Assembly (NCBI RefSeq): GCF_002234575.2
Contig: NZ_CP022464.2
Coordinates: 2,170,001-2,234,000 of the forward strand
Source: Enterocloster bolteae
Lineage (GTDB): Bacteria; Bacillota; Clostridia; Lachnospirales; Lachnospiraceae
Direction of reading: 5' to 3'
DNA length: 64,000 nucleotides
This document shows, one piece after another, positions 25,446-34,553 of the stretch. Both the position numbers and the translations under genes were made by a program. Each line of letters begins with the position of its first letter. The stretch's first letter is position 1. The notes under the pieces were generated by a model. It was not told the DNA's origin and searched no databases. It saw only the letters and a program-made list of their open reading frames with translations.

Positions 25446-27239
25446 ATGAGAGAGCTGATTTGGGGGAAGACGCTGCGGTCCCGGCTGATCCGGTATAACT
25501 TTTTTATTATCTGGGTTATAGCCATATTTGTCAGTGTTTGTACCTATATTACGGCCAGCAGGAAAACGCTGGAGGTGGCCAAGAACTCGCTGCAGCATCA
25601 TGTGGAGAGTATATCCTACCGGTATCAGCTGGCCTACGAGGAAATGATTAACATTGTCCTCAACTGCACGGAGAGAAAGACCTTTAACCTGGGGGAAATC
25701 GGGCGGGGACTTACGCCCGGGGCCAGGAAGAAGGGGCTGGATTACGCGGAGCTTATCAAGGATTACTGCGCTATTTCGGAGTATGGGGATTATATTGTGA
25801 AGCTGTCCGTGTTTGATGACCGGGGAGGGATGGTGCAGACCGGTTCTTCCTTTGGAAGCACGGATGATGCGAAGGGGATTCTGGATGGGGGATGGCTGGA
25901 CCGGGAGCTGGATAAGACCATGGACAGCTATGAGCTGGATTTGGTGGACTCTCCCTTTTTCCAGCATGAAGGACAGGTCCTGCCCATTGCCAGGACACTG
26001 ACCGGAAGCAGGTCGGTTCCGGGAGGATGGGTGGTGCTCTGCCTGTCCACGGATCTGTTTCAGGATGTGCTTAAGGATACCTCGGGAGGCCAGGAGGCCG
26101 TGGTGGTGACCAGTGAGGGAAAACTCATTGCCTCCCTCTATGAACCGGAGGACCATCGGGAGGAAAATGACAGGGTAATCAGGCAGCTGCAGCAGTCGGG
26201 GCAGGACAAGGGGCTGCTGGAGATGAAGATTCACGGCAGGAACAGCCTGGTGGCCTTTGAACAATATGACCGCAGCGGCGTCATGGTCTATGAGACCATT
26301 ACCCTGGACAGTCTCAGCAATGACAGGCTCATGATTATCCAGACCGTCATCATCATGTTTGCGGCCTGCCTGATTTTCGGATTTATTCTGTCGGTGCTGA
26401 TTACCAATCAGATTAAAAAGCCCATTGACCGGCTGGTCAGGCACATCGGCCATGTGGCTGCGGGAAATTTCACCAGGGACCCGGACATAGAGGGGGAGGA
26501 TGAAATCGGCACCGTGGGCAAGGTTGTAAATGACATGTCGGAGCGGATTGATACCCTGATGGCGGAACGGCTGGAACATGAGAAGGAGAAGGGGGATTTG
26601 GAGCTGAAAATGCTTCAGGCCCAAATCAATCCCCATTTTCTCTACAATACCCTGGATTCCATACGGTGGATTGCCGTCATACAGAAGAACAGCGGGATTG
26701 TCAAGATGGTTACGGCCCTGTCCGGCCTGCTTAAGAATATGGCCAAGGGATTCAATGAAAAGGTGACCCTGCAGAAGGAACTGGATTTCCTGGGGGATTA
26801 TGTCACCATCGAAAAGGTGAAGTATGTGGAGCTCTTCGACCTGGAGGTCCGGGTGGATGAGCCGGAGCTTTATGAGGCCCTGGTCATCAAGCTTACCCTT
26901 CAGCCCCTGGTGGAGAATGCTATTTTCAATGGAATTGAACCGGGAGGAAAGCACGGCACCATCTTAATCCATGCTTACAGGGAAGGGGATGTGTTCATCA
27001 TCAAGGTGAGGGATAACGGCGTGGGAATTGCGCGGGAAAAGATGGCCTCGATTCTGAACCATACGGAAAAGGTAAAGGGCAGCTCCATGAGCGGAATCGG
27101 CCTTCCCAATGTGGACCGGCGTATCAAGCTTAACTATGGAGAGGAATACGGCCTTACGATTGAGAGCCAGGAAGGGGAATTTACAGAAATCACCATAAAA
27201 ATGCCGCTTGAATATGAATGCGAAGGTGAATCCAGATAA
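25446..27239 (+). CDS. YesM-type sensor histidine kinase
   Basis: A 597-residue membrane kinase. A helix at about 18-40 and a second at about 300-325 flank an extracellular sensor of some 250 residues; a HAMP domain follows (ITNQIKKPIDRLVRHIGHV). The His_kinase domain has the phospho-acceptor in NPHFLYNTLD (H397), and the C-terminal ATPase has DNGVGIAREK and GIGLPNVDRRI. Such kinases sense sugars or a ligand-loaded binding protein and phosphorylate the AraC-type regulator encoded 22 bases downstream. GGGAGG precedes the ATG at 25446. Confidence 0.9.
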   Translation: MRELIWGKTLRSRLIRYNFFIIWVIAIFVSVCTYITASRKTLEVAKNSLQHHVESISYRYQLAYEEMINIVLNCTERKTFNLGEIGRGLTPGARKKGLDYAELIKDYCAISEYGDYIVKLSVFDDRGGMVQTGSSFGSTDDAKGILDGGWLDRELDKTMDSYELDLVDSPFFQHEGQVLPIARTLTGSRSVPGGWVVLCLSTDLFQDVLKDTSGGQEAVVVTSEGKLIASLYEPEDHREENDRVIRQLQQSGQDKGLLEMKIHGRNSLVAFEQYDRSGVMVYETITLDSLSNDRLMIIQTVIIMFAACLIFGFILSVLITNQIKKPIDRLVRHIGHVAAGNFTRDPDIEGEDEIGTVGKVVNDMSERIDTLMAERLEHEKEKGDLELKMLQAQINPHFLYNTLDSIRWIAVIQKNSGIVKMVTALSGLLKNMAKGFNEKVTLQKELDFLGDYVTIEKVKYVELFDLEVRVDEPELYEALVIKLTLQPLVENAIFNGIEPGGKHGTILIHAYREGDVFIIKVRDNGVGIAREKMASILNHTEKVKGSSMSGIGLPNVDRRIKLNYGEEYGLTIESQEGEFTEITIKMPLEYECEGESR

Positions 27240-27261
27240 AACAGGTAAGGGGAAGAGACAG

Positions 27262-28908
27262 ATGTATCGTGTGATGATAGTGGATGATGAGCCGTTGATT
27301 CTGGCGGGTATCGCATCCCTTCTTGATTGGAAAGAGTATGGATGTGAGATTTCCGGGAAGGCCGCAAACGGCCAGCAGGCTCTAAAGCTTATGGAGGAAC
27401 AGAAGCCTGATATTGTGATAACGGATATCAAGATGCCTGGAATGGACGGAATCGGGTTTATGAAGGCTGTGAAGGAACGGGGATGGGATGATGTGATTTT
27501 TATCCTGCTGACCAATCTGGAGGAATTCAGCCTGGCCAGACAGGCATTGTCCCTGGGTGCCGTGGAGTATCTGGTAAAGATGGAGCTGACAGAGGAAAAG
27601 CTGGCGGACAGCTTAAAGCTTGCCATGGAACGGCGGGAGATGAAGCGCAAGGCAGAGGCGGCGGGTACGGCTGTGACTGTTTCCAGGGAAGAGGCTGTCA
27701 GGGGATACATCGAAAAGCTTCTGACAGATGGAGGAACATTTAGCGGAGGAGCCAGCTCCGGTAATGCAGGTGAAGCCAGCGCACAAAATCAGGGGGAGGG
27801 GTACGATTCGTGTCTGAGGCGGCCGGTGCTGGCCATTATCAGCTTTAACTACGGATATGAAGGATTCTCCTCTGATTTTACAAGGGAGGATCAGAAAAAG
27901 GTCATTTCCTTTGCGGAAAATATCATCGAACAGATGGTGAAGGGGTATTTTGACCACAGCTGCCTGGTGCGCCGGGAACTGAACAGTCTGGTGTTAGTGA
28001 TGTCCACAGATGGAATAGAGGACTACAGGGAACAGATACGCAGCCTTGGGGAGAAAATCATATCCGTGGTTAAGGATTATTTTGAAGTGTCTGTGTCCGT
28101 GGCTGTCAGCAGCAGGAAGGAGAGCCTGGGAGAGTTCGGAGCCCTTCTGTACGAGGCCATGAGCGCCACCAACCATTATTTTTATCACTCCCTGGACCCG
28201 GTGGTATTCTATTCCGAGGAATGCGAGACCAGCGCCAGGCATACGGGAAGCTTCCACATCGGATTCCTGAAAAAGGATCTGTCCCAGGCAGTGGCTTTAA
28301 ATGACAGCGGACGCCTGGAGGAGATACTGAACCAGGTGGCATGTCTGCTAAGGGAGCATAATCCTTCCAGGCAGCAGGCGGTCAATGCCTGCGCCAATCT
28401 GTATTTTTTCCTGTCCTCCTTCTTTGAGGACGGGGAGGAGCCGGATTTTCCCTATGAGGTCAATATTATGGAAAAGCTGGGACGGCTGGGGACCCTGGGG
28501 CAGATCATACAGTGGATTAACTGGTTTAAGGAGGCGGTTTCGCGGATTCTGGAGCGGCGCAGGGATACCAGGGTGGATAAGATTGCGGAGATGGTCAGGG
28601 AGTATGTGATGGAGCATTATAAGGAGCGCATTACCCTGGGACAGGCAGCCGAGGCGCTGAATATAAGCCAGGGTTATCTGAGCACTGCCTTTAAGAAGCA
28701 GTCCGGTGAATCCTTTACAAACTATGTGTCCGCCATCAAGATTGAGAAGGCAAAGGAGCTGATAGCCAGCCATCAGTATATGATGTACGAGGTATCGGAT
28801 TTGCTGGGCTTTGATACGCCTTTTTATTTCAGCAAGGTGTTTAAGAAGGTTACGGGCATGTCGCCGAAAGAATATGAGGCCCAGTGCCTGAAGCAGAAAA
28901 AATTATAA
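27262..28908 (+). CDS. YesN-type response regulator with AraC DNA-binding domain
   Basis: A 548-residue regulator. The receiver domain opens with MYRVMIVDDEP and has phospho-acceptor D55 (ITDIKMPGMDG). A central domain of about 280 residues follows, then a C-terminal AraC pair of helix-turn-helices (LGQAAEALNISQGYLSTAFK, VSDLLGFDTPFYFSKVFK). It should activate the adjacent binding-protein and transporter genes; direct repeats before 29050 are candidate sites. AGGGGAAG lies 8 bases before the ATG at 27262; the longer frame overlaps the kinase end. Confidence 0.9.
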   Translation: MYRVMIVDDEPLILAGIASLLDWKEYGCEISGKAANGQQALKLMEEQKPDIVITDIKMPGMDGIGFMKAVKERGWDDVIFILLTNLEEFSLARQALSLGAVEYLVKMELTEEKLADSLKLAMERREMKRKAEAAGTAVTVSREEAVRGYIEKLLTDGGTFSGGASSGNAGEASAQNQGEGYDSCLRRPVLAIISFNYGYEGFSSDFTREDQKKVISFAENIIEQMVKGYFDHSCLVRRELNSLVLVMSTDGIEDYREQIRSLGEKIISVVKDYFEVSVSVAVSSRKESLGEFGALLYEAMSATNHYFYHSLDPVVFYSEECETSARHTGSFHIGFLKKDLSQAVALNDSGRLEEILNQVACLLREHNPSRQQAVNACANLYFFLSSFFEDGEEPDFPYEVNIMEKLGRLGTLGQIIQWINWFKEAVSRILERRRDTRVDKIAEMVREYVMEHYKERITLGQAAEALNISQGYLSTAFKKQSGESFTNYVSAIKIEKAKELIASHQYMMYEVSDLLGFDTPFYFSKVFKKVTGMSPKEYEAQCLKQKKL

Positions 28909-28976
28909 AAACATGAAAATTTTATATAAAACAATAAAACCCATCTGAAAATTTTACAAAAAGTATGATTTGGGTC

Positions 28977-29007
28977 GATTCGGTTTGGGAATCGGTTCTG
29001 GTATAGT
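28977..29007 (+). promoter_or_regulatory. Direct repeats and weak promoter before the binding-protein gene
   Basis: GATTCGGTT (28977-28985) and GAATCGGTT (28989-28997) are direct repeats 12 bp apart. They overlap a poor -35 (TTCGGT, 28979-28984) paired at 17 bp with TATAGT (29002-29007). Tandem half-sites beside a weak -35 are usual for AraC-type activators. Confidence 0.5.
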
Positions 29008-29049
29008 TATATCAGAATTTGAAATGCAAATTTTAAGGAGGGTTTTATT

Positions 29050-30414
29050 ATGAGATTAAAGAAAACAGTGGCATTGGCTCTGGTGACCGCCATGGCGGCA
29101 ACCATGGCAGCGGGCTGCGGCAGTTCATCCTCAGACAAGGGTTCAGCGGCACCTGAGAGCACGGCGGCAGGCAGCGAAGCAGCAGGCGGCGAGGCTGACA
29201 GCAAGGAGACAGAGAAAGGGGCTGCCTCAGGGGAAAAGCAGAAACTGACCGTATCTGTGTGGGACAACGACGCTACACCTCAGTTTACTTCCGTGACAAA
29301 GGCATTCATGGAAAAATATCCGGATGTGGAAGTGGAGTATATTGACGCCCCTTCTGATGAGTACGCAAACAAGGTGACTGTCATGCTGGCAGGCGGCGAT
29401 GCTGACCCGGACGTGATTTTCATAAAGGATACAGAGAACCAGGTTACCATGAAGGACAAGGGACAGATTCTGAACCTGGATGAGTATATTGCAAAGGACG
29501 GAATCGACCTGACCATGTACAACGGTGTTGCCGACCAGTTAAAGATGGATGGCAGCAGCTACACCCTTCCTTTCCGTAAGGACTGGTATATGCTCTACTT
29601 TAACAAGGATTTATTTGACAAGGCAGGGGTTCCTTATCCTTCCGCAGACATGACATGGGATGAGTATGAGGAGCTGGCTAAGAAGATGACAAGCGGCGAG
29701 GGCAGCGCAAAGGTATACGGAACACACAACCATACCTGGCAGGCGCTGGTGTCCAACTGGGCCGTACAGGATGGCAAGAACACCCTTATGAGCGAGGATT
29801 ACAGCTTCTTAAAGCCATATTATGAGCAGGCATTAAGGATGCAGGACGAGGGCGTGGTACAGAGCTATGCCAACTTAAAGACAGGCAGCATCCATTATAT
29901 CAGCGTATTTGAGCAGCAGCAGTGCGCCATGATTCCCATGGGTTCATGGTTCATCGGAACCCTGACACAGGATAAGGACGCGGGCAAGTTTGACTTTAAC
30001 TGGGGCGTGACCGCCATTCCTCACCCGGCTGATACAAAGGCAGGCGCTACGGTTGGCTCCACCACACCGGTTGCCATCAATGCAAAGTCCGATGTGCCGG
30101 ATCTGGCATGGGAGTATGTGAAGTTCGTAACCGGCGAAGAGGGCGCCCAGGTACTGGCTGACAACGGAATCTTCCCGGCAGCAGAGTCCCAGGCCATCAG
30201 CGACAAGCTGGCAGCAATCCCCGGATTCCCTGAGGATGGACAGGACGCGCTTAAGACCACCAGCTGGGTACTGGACCGTCCTTTGGATGCCAAGATGGCA
30301 GCTGTGAGAAAGGTGCTGGAGGAAGAGCATGACCTGATTATGATTGGCGAGGAGGATGTGGACACAGGCATCGCCAATATGAACCAGAGGGCACAGGAAG
30401 CCAGAGAAGACTAA
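29050..30414 (+). CDS. ABC transporter sugar-binding lipoprotein (family 1)
   Basis: A 454-residue extracellular solute-binding protein. The signal peptide ends at the lipobox MAAGC with lipidated C23, followed by a Ser/Gly/Glu linker and the mature domain starting KLTVSVWDNDATPQF. It is the family-1 carbohydrate type with VEYIDAPSDEYANKV and DVIFIKDTENQV in the N-lobe. It delivers oligosaccharide to the two permeases downstream. AAGGAGGG precedes the start. No ATPase gene is present; such importers often share an MsmX-type ATPase encoded elsewhere. Confidence 0.9.
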   Translation: MRLKKTVALALVTAMAATMAAGCGSSSSDKGSAAPESTAAGSEAAGGEADSKETEKGAASGEKQKLTVSVWDNDATPQFTSVTKAFMEKYPDVEVEYIDAPSDEYANKVTVMLAGGDADPDVIFIKDTENQVTMKDKGQILNLDEYIAKDGIDLTMYNGVADQLKMDGSSYTLPFRKDWYMLYFNKDLFDKAGVPYPSADMTWDEYEELAKKMTSGEGSAKVYGTHNHTWQALVSNWAVQDGKNTLMSEDYSFLKPYYEQALRMQDEGVVQSYANLKTGSIHYISVFEQQQCAMIPMGSWFIGTLTQDKDAGKFDFNWGVTAIPHPADTKAGATVGSTTPVAINAKSDVPDLAWEYVKFVTGEEGAQVLADNGIFPAAESQAISDKLAAIPGFPEDGQDALKTTSWVLDRPLDAKMAAVRKVLEEEHDLIMIGEEDVDTGIANMNQRAQEARED

Positions 30415-30461
30415 TGGCAGAAACAGGATTGTGATGCAGTAAGAGTATTAGGATAACAAGC

Positions 30462-30507
30462 AAAGAGCGTCTGATTAACGTAACAGCGAGGGTTGGGCGC
30501 TCTTTTT
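30462..30507 (+). terminator. Hairpin/attenuator between binding protein and permeases
   Basis: AAAGAGCG (30462-30469) pairs with CGCTCTTT (30498-30505), extended by several G-U pairs, with a T5 run. It would give more transcript of the binding protein than of the permeases. Confidence 0.6.
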
Positions 30508-30538
30508 GCGCCTTAAAATAAGGAAAATGGTGATTAAA

Positions 30539-31432
30539 ATGACAGGAAAACAGAAAAAAAAATGGAAGAGGAACGCCATCGGTTACTCTTTTATCCTTCC
30601 TAATTTTATCGGATATTTTATATTTATCTTTGTTCCGGTAATATTGACATTTGTCTTATGTGTGATGAAATGGGACGGATCCAGCACACCTATGGAGTTT
30701 GTGGGGCTTAAAAATTTCGTGAAGCTGTTTCATGACAGCGGCTTTCGGATTTCTGTCACAAACACCCTGTATTACGCGGTGTTTACCGTGCCTCTTACCA
30801 TGGTGGCGGCCCTTCTCATCGCTGTGCTGTTAAATTCCAAGATAAAGGGCATTGTGGTGTACAGGACTGCGTTTTTCTTCCCCTATGTGGCCTCCCTGGT
30901 AGCGGTGGGCGCAGTGTGGAACATGCTGTTCCAGCCGGAATTCGGCCCTGTCAATGAATTCCTCAAATTCATCGGCATTGCCAATCCGCCCAAGTGGTGC
31001 GCATCCACGGACTGGGCCATGACCGTTATTATCATTGTCAGCGTGTGGAAGTATATGGGGTATTACATGGTGGTGTATCTGGCGGCTCTCCAGGGTATTT
31101 CCCAGGATTTGTACGAGGCTGCCAGCATCGACGGCGCCACGGGCTTCAAGAAATTCCGCTATATCACCATTCCCATGTTAAAGCCAACCACGTTTTTCGT
31201 TATCATCATGATGACCATTCAGTGCTTTAAGGTATTCGACCTGATCTATGTCATGACCGGCGGCGGGCCCGGAAGATCCACCAATGTACTGGTGAACCAT
31301 ATCTACAACGCGGCCTTTGTGGACTTTAAGTTCGGCTATGCCAGCGCCAGCGCCCTTGTGCTCTTTGCCATTGTGCTGGTGGTGACCCTGGTCCAGTTCC
31401 AGGGCGAAAAGAAGTTCACGGATTACGTATAG
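30539..31432 (+). CDS. Carbohydrate ABC transporter permease (MalF/UgpA-like)
   Basis: A 297-residue inner-membrane permease with six helices. The EAA loop that docks the ATPase is ALQGISQDLYEAASIDGATG followed by FRYITIPMLKP. It pairs with the permease downstream to form the channel. The start is uncertain: the ATG at 30539 has GGTG 6 bases upstream, and in-frame starts at 30506 or 30527 are possible; the region before the first helix is lysine-rich and cytoplasmic in any case. Confidence 0.88.
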   Translation: MTGKQKKKWKRNAIGYSFILPNFIGYFIFIFVPVILTFVLCVMKWDGSSTPMEFVGLKNFVKLFHDSGFRISVTNTLYYAVFTVPLTMVAALLIAVLLNSKIKGIVVYRTAFFFPYVASLVAVGAVWNMLFQPEFGPVNEFLKFIGIANPPKWCASTDWAMTVIIIVSVWKYMGYYMVVYLAALQGISQDLYEAASIDGATGFKKFRYITIPMLKPTTFFVIIMMTIQCFKVFDLIYVMTGGGPGRSTNVLVNHIYNAAFVDFKFGYASASALVLFAIVLVVTLVQFQGEKKFTDYV

Positions 31433-31444
31433 GAGGGGCAGAGG

Positions 31445-32272
31445 ATGGAAACGAGAACGTTAAAAAGTAAAATAGGTATCTATATGCTGCTGAGCGTGCT
31501 GGCAGTGCTGGTGGTCATTCCCTTTGGGTGGATGCTCCTGGCGTCCGTAAAAACCAGCAATGAGGTGTTCAGCATTCCCATGAAGCTGTTTCCAAAGGAA
31601 TTCCAGTGGGTGAACTACCAGACCATCTGGGATAAGATACCCCTTCTGGTTTTCTTTAAGAATACCTTTAAGATAGCGGTGTGCACCACCCTGCTCCAGG
31701 TGCTGACCAGCTGTTTTGCCGCTTACGGTTTTTCCAAGGTGGAGTTTAAGGGAAGGGATTTCCTGTTCCTGGTATCGGTCACCACCTTTGCAGTGCCCTG
31801 GCAGGCATATATGGTGCCTCAGTTTGCCCTTATTTCCAGGATGGGCCTTACGGATTCCCATCTGGGGCTGATTCTGATGCAGGCTTTTTCCGGCTTTGGC
31901 GTGTTCCTAATCCGTCAGTTTATGATAGGGGTGCCCAATGAGCTTTTGGAGGCGGCCAGGATAGACGGTCTTTCCGAGTATGGGATTTTCGCAAAGATTG
32001 CCCTGCCCCTTGTGAAGCCAGGCATCGCAACCCTGGTGATCTTTACATTTGTAAATATCTGGAATGATTTTATGGGACCATTGATTTATTTAAACAGCAC
32101 CAAGTTAAAGACCATCCAGTTAGGTATCCGCATGTTCATTTCCCAGTACGGGGCCGACTATGCGTTGATTATGGCGGCGTCTGTGTGCTCCCTGGTTCCG
32201 GTGCTGATTGTGTTCATGGTATGCCAGAAGTGGTTTGTGGAGGGCATTACGGCCGGCGGTGTAAAGGGCTGA
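31445..32272 (+). CDS. Carbohydrate ABC transporter permease (MalG/UgpE-like)
   Basis: A 275-residue permease with six helices. The EAA motif is ELLEAARIDGLSEYGIFAKI followed by ALPLVKP. The C-terminus WFVEGITAGGVKG is the conserved end of the MalG group. AGGAGGGG precedes the start, 12 bases after the partner permease stop. Substrate is inferred from the adjacent lyase and GH88 genes: unsaturated uronic-acid oligosaccharides. Confidence 0.9.
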   Translation: METRTLKSKIGIYMLLSVLAVLVVIPFGWMLLASVKTSNEVFSIPMKLFPKEFQWVNYQTIWDKIPLLVFFKNTFKIAVCTTLLQVLTSCFAAYGFSKVEFKGRDFLFLVSVTTFAVPWQAYMVPQFALISRMGLTDSHLGLILMQAFSGFGVFLIRQFMIGVPNELLEAARIDGLSEYGIFAKIALPLVKPGIATLVIFTFVNIWNDFMGPLIYLNSTKLKTIQLGIRMFISQYGADYALIMAASVCSLVPVLIVFMVCQKWFVEGITAGGVKG

Positions 32273-32302
32273 TGGATGACGGCCTGACAGGGGAATGTAA
32301 GT

Positions 32303-32370
32303 GACGCGCAGAGACAACTGATGTGCAGATACAACTGACGCGCAGATATAACTGATGCGCAGATGTAAAA
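32303..32370 (+). repeat. Four tandem 17-bp repeats before the lyase gene
   Basis: Consecutive units start at 32303, 32320, 32337 and 32354 and follow GAYGYGCAGANAYAACT with a few changes in each copy. They fill the gap between the permease stop and the lyase ribosome binding site (GGGGAGG at about 32374). Confidence 0.85.
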
Positions 32371-32385
32371 CCGGGGAGGACAAAG

Positions 32386-34473
32386 ATGGAGAATAAGAAG
32401 ATTGACATGAAATGGTGCAGCGGATACTGCAGGCAGTACTGGCCGGAGGAATGTGCCCATATTCTGCGGATTGCAGATGACGCAGTGGCACAAAGATTCC
32501 TGTTTGACCTTCCCTGGGACATGGAACAGACCGTAAAGGCCGTGACATTTGAGGGAAAAATCGACTGGCGGCATATGCCCGAAGGCGACCCGGAATTCAT
32601 ATACCAGTTTAACCGCCACCGGTACTGGATCTGTATGGGCCAGGCATATGCCCTGACCGGGGACGGGAAATATGCCAGGTGTTTTGTGAACCAGCTGTAT
32701 TCCTGGCTGGAGGACAATCCCATAAACCAGGAGACAAAGAACACTACCTGGAGGACCATAGAGGCAGGTATCCGGGGAGAAAACTGGGTAAAGGCCATGG
32801 AATATTTTGAGGACTGTCCTGTGGTGACCCGGGCGGTAAGGGAACGGTTTCTGGAAGGGCTCCGGGTCCACGGGGAATATCTGATGGACTGCCGGGTGCC
32901 GTTCAGTGATAAGAGCAACTGGGGAGTGCTGGAAAGCCACGGACTGTTTGCCATTGGCGCATATCTTATGAAATGTAGAGGAAATGCCTCGGGAGAAGAT
33001 GTCGCGGGCGCAGCTGCTCATGATACAGCTGCCCATGATACAGCTGCCACGGACGCAGCCGCGGGCCTTGCACGCCGGGGGGAAGCCTATGTGGCAGAGG
33101 CCGTCCTGCGCCTGGTGCGGGAACTGGATATCCAGATTATGGATGACGGAGTCCAGTGGGAGCAGTCTCCCATGTACCACAACGAGGTGCTGCGCTGTCT
33201 GCTGGAGGTGCTGCGCGTGGCAGGGCAACAGGGAATCAGCCTGCCCCGGTCCCTTCCTGAAAAAGCCAGGGCAATGGCCTTGGCGGACCTGGCCTGGATG
33301 AAGCCTGACAGGACCCAGCCCTTAAATGGTGACAGCGACAGGACGGACCTGCGGGATGTGTTCACCCCTGCGGCCTGGATTTTAAAGGATAACCGGCTCA
33401 GGTATGCCGGATACGACCGCCTGGATTTTGAGAGCGTCTGGGATCTTGGGGCGGATGCTGCCCTGGAATACGAGAGCATGAGATCCGAGACGCCGGAATG
33501 CCTTTTTCATGCCCTGGAGCAAAGCGGAAACTGGTGCCTCCGGTCCGGATGGGACAGAAATGCGGATTACCTCCACTTTAAGTGCGGTTCCCTGGGAGGC
33601 GGCCATGGACATTTTGACAAACTGCATGTGGATTTGTCCATAGCCGGGGAAGATGTGCTTATTGATTCCGGAAGATATACCTATGTGGACGGCAGCCTGC
33701 GCAGGCAGCTTAAGTCCTCCTGTGCCCACAATGTGCCTGTGGTGGACTGGCAGGAATATACCCAGTGCACCGGTTCCTGGGACGTGAAAGGAAGGACCGC
33801 GCCCGCGGGACAGGACTGGAGCCAAAAGGGGCCGTATACATTTTTACAGGGAACCCATCTGGGATATCTGCCTGCCGGGGTTCTGGTAAACCGCAGAATT
33901 ATATCCATAGGAACCAGGATTCATATGATCGCCGATGAATTTTATGGAACGGGAACCCATGTGCTGAGCCAGGTATTCCATCTGAATCCCGCCGGAAGCG
34001 TGGAAATGCGGGAGGATGTCTTTCTGTACCATGGAATTAGGGCAGAGGCAGCGTTTTACAGGGTGGCCCCGTGGTCTGGTGGGGGCGGCGGCAAAATGGA
34101 GCTGGAAGAGACTCCGGTGTCCTTTCACTATAACCAGCTGGAATACGCACCCTGCGTCAGTCTGTGGCGGGAATCCGCTCTGCCCTGCTCCATGCTGACA
34201 GTGGCAGCCGGATACGAAACAGGCAGCGGCAACCCCTATACGGTCAGCCGCGTATCTGTCACCTCCCCTGTTACCGGCAGATGCTTAAAGGACGAGGAGG
34301 CGGAAGCGGTGCGGATACAGGATGGAAAACATTCCTGGCTGGTAGTCCTGAATCATCTGGAAACTGGGGCGGACGGCGAATACATCGGCGCGGAAGGTAG
34401 ATACGGCCTGGGGCGGGTCATGGTCTGCGACGAAGCGGACAGGGAAGGCCGGATGACCGTGCTCCAGTGGTAA
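32386..34473 (+). CDS. Heparinase II/III-family polysaccharide lyase, cytoplasmic
   Basis: A 695-residue protein of the (alpha/alpha)-toroid plus beta-sandwich lyase class. The toroid has NWGVLESHGLFAIG and QSPMYHNEV, and the sandwich begins with GGGHGHFDKLHVDLSIAG and LIDSGRYTYVDG, the heparinase II/III hallmark with catalytic His/Tyr candidates. No signal peptide is present, so it should act on imported oligosaccharides. Substrate could be heparin/heparan, hyaluronan, chondroitin or an alginate/pectin-like glycan. A low-complexity insert encoded at 33011-33055 (three 15-bp repeats, AAHDT/AAHDT/AATDA) lies near residue 210. Confidence 0.85.
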   Translation: MENKKIDMKWCSGYCRQYWPEECAHILRIADDAVAQRFLFDLPWDMEQTVKAVTFEGKIDWRHMPEGDPEFIYQFNRHRYWICMGQAYALTGDGKYARCFVNQLYSWLEDNPINQETKNTTWRTIEAGIRGENWVKAMEYFEDCPVVTRAVRERFLEGLRVHGEYLMDCRVPFSDKSNWGVLESHGLFAIGAYLMKCRGNASGEDVAGAAAHDTAAHDTAATDAAAGLARRGEAYVAEAVLRLVRELDIQIMDDGVQWEQSPMYHNEVLRCLLEVLRVAGQQGISLPRSLPEKARAMALADLAWMKPDRTQPLNGDSDRTDLRDVFTPAAWILKDNRLRYAGYDRLDFESVWDLGADAALEYESMRSETPECLFHALEQSGNWCLRSGWDRNADYLHFKCGSLGGGHGHFDKLHVDLSIAGEDVLIDSGRYTYVDGSLRRQLKSSCAHNVPVVDWQEYTQCTGSWDVKGRTAPAGQDWSQKGPYTFLQGTHLGYLPAGVLVNRRIISIGTRIHMIADEFYGTGTHVLSQVFHLNPAGSVEMREDVFLYHGIRAEAAFYRVAPWSGGGGGKMELEETPVSFHYNQLEYAPCVSLWRESALPCSMLTVAAGYETGSGNPYTVSRVSVTSPVTGRCLKDEEAEAVRIQDGKHSWLVVLNHLETGADGEYIGAEGRYGLGRVMVCDEADREGRMTVLQW

Positions 34474-34516
34474 ACAGGACCAGTACCAATGCCGCCCGGC
34501 GGCACCAGAATCATAT

Positions 34517-34552
34517 AAAGGAGCAGACAAAGGAGCAGACAAAGGAGCAGAC
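34517..34552 (+). repeat. Triplicated Shine-Dalgarno repeat (3 x 12 bp)
   Basis: AAAGGAGCAGAC occurs three times in exact tandem (34517, 34529, 34541). Each unit contains AAGGAG; the last is 6 bases before the ATG at 34554. Confidence 0.9.
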
Positions 34553-34553
34553 A

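Noticed and set aside
25419..26954. 511-codon minus-strand frame
   Set aside because: Antisense to the sensor kinase, whose HAMP, kinase and ATPase motifs are clear on the plus strand.
32303..32370. CRISPR-like array
   Set aside because: Units are 17 bp and directly abutting with no spacers; no cas genes nearby.
32158..33228. Minus-strand frames with repeated residues near 32.3 kb
   Set aside because: The repetition comes from the 17-bp DNA array; the frames are antisense to the lyase gene and the permease end.
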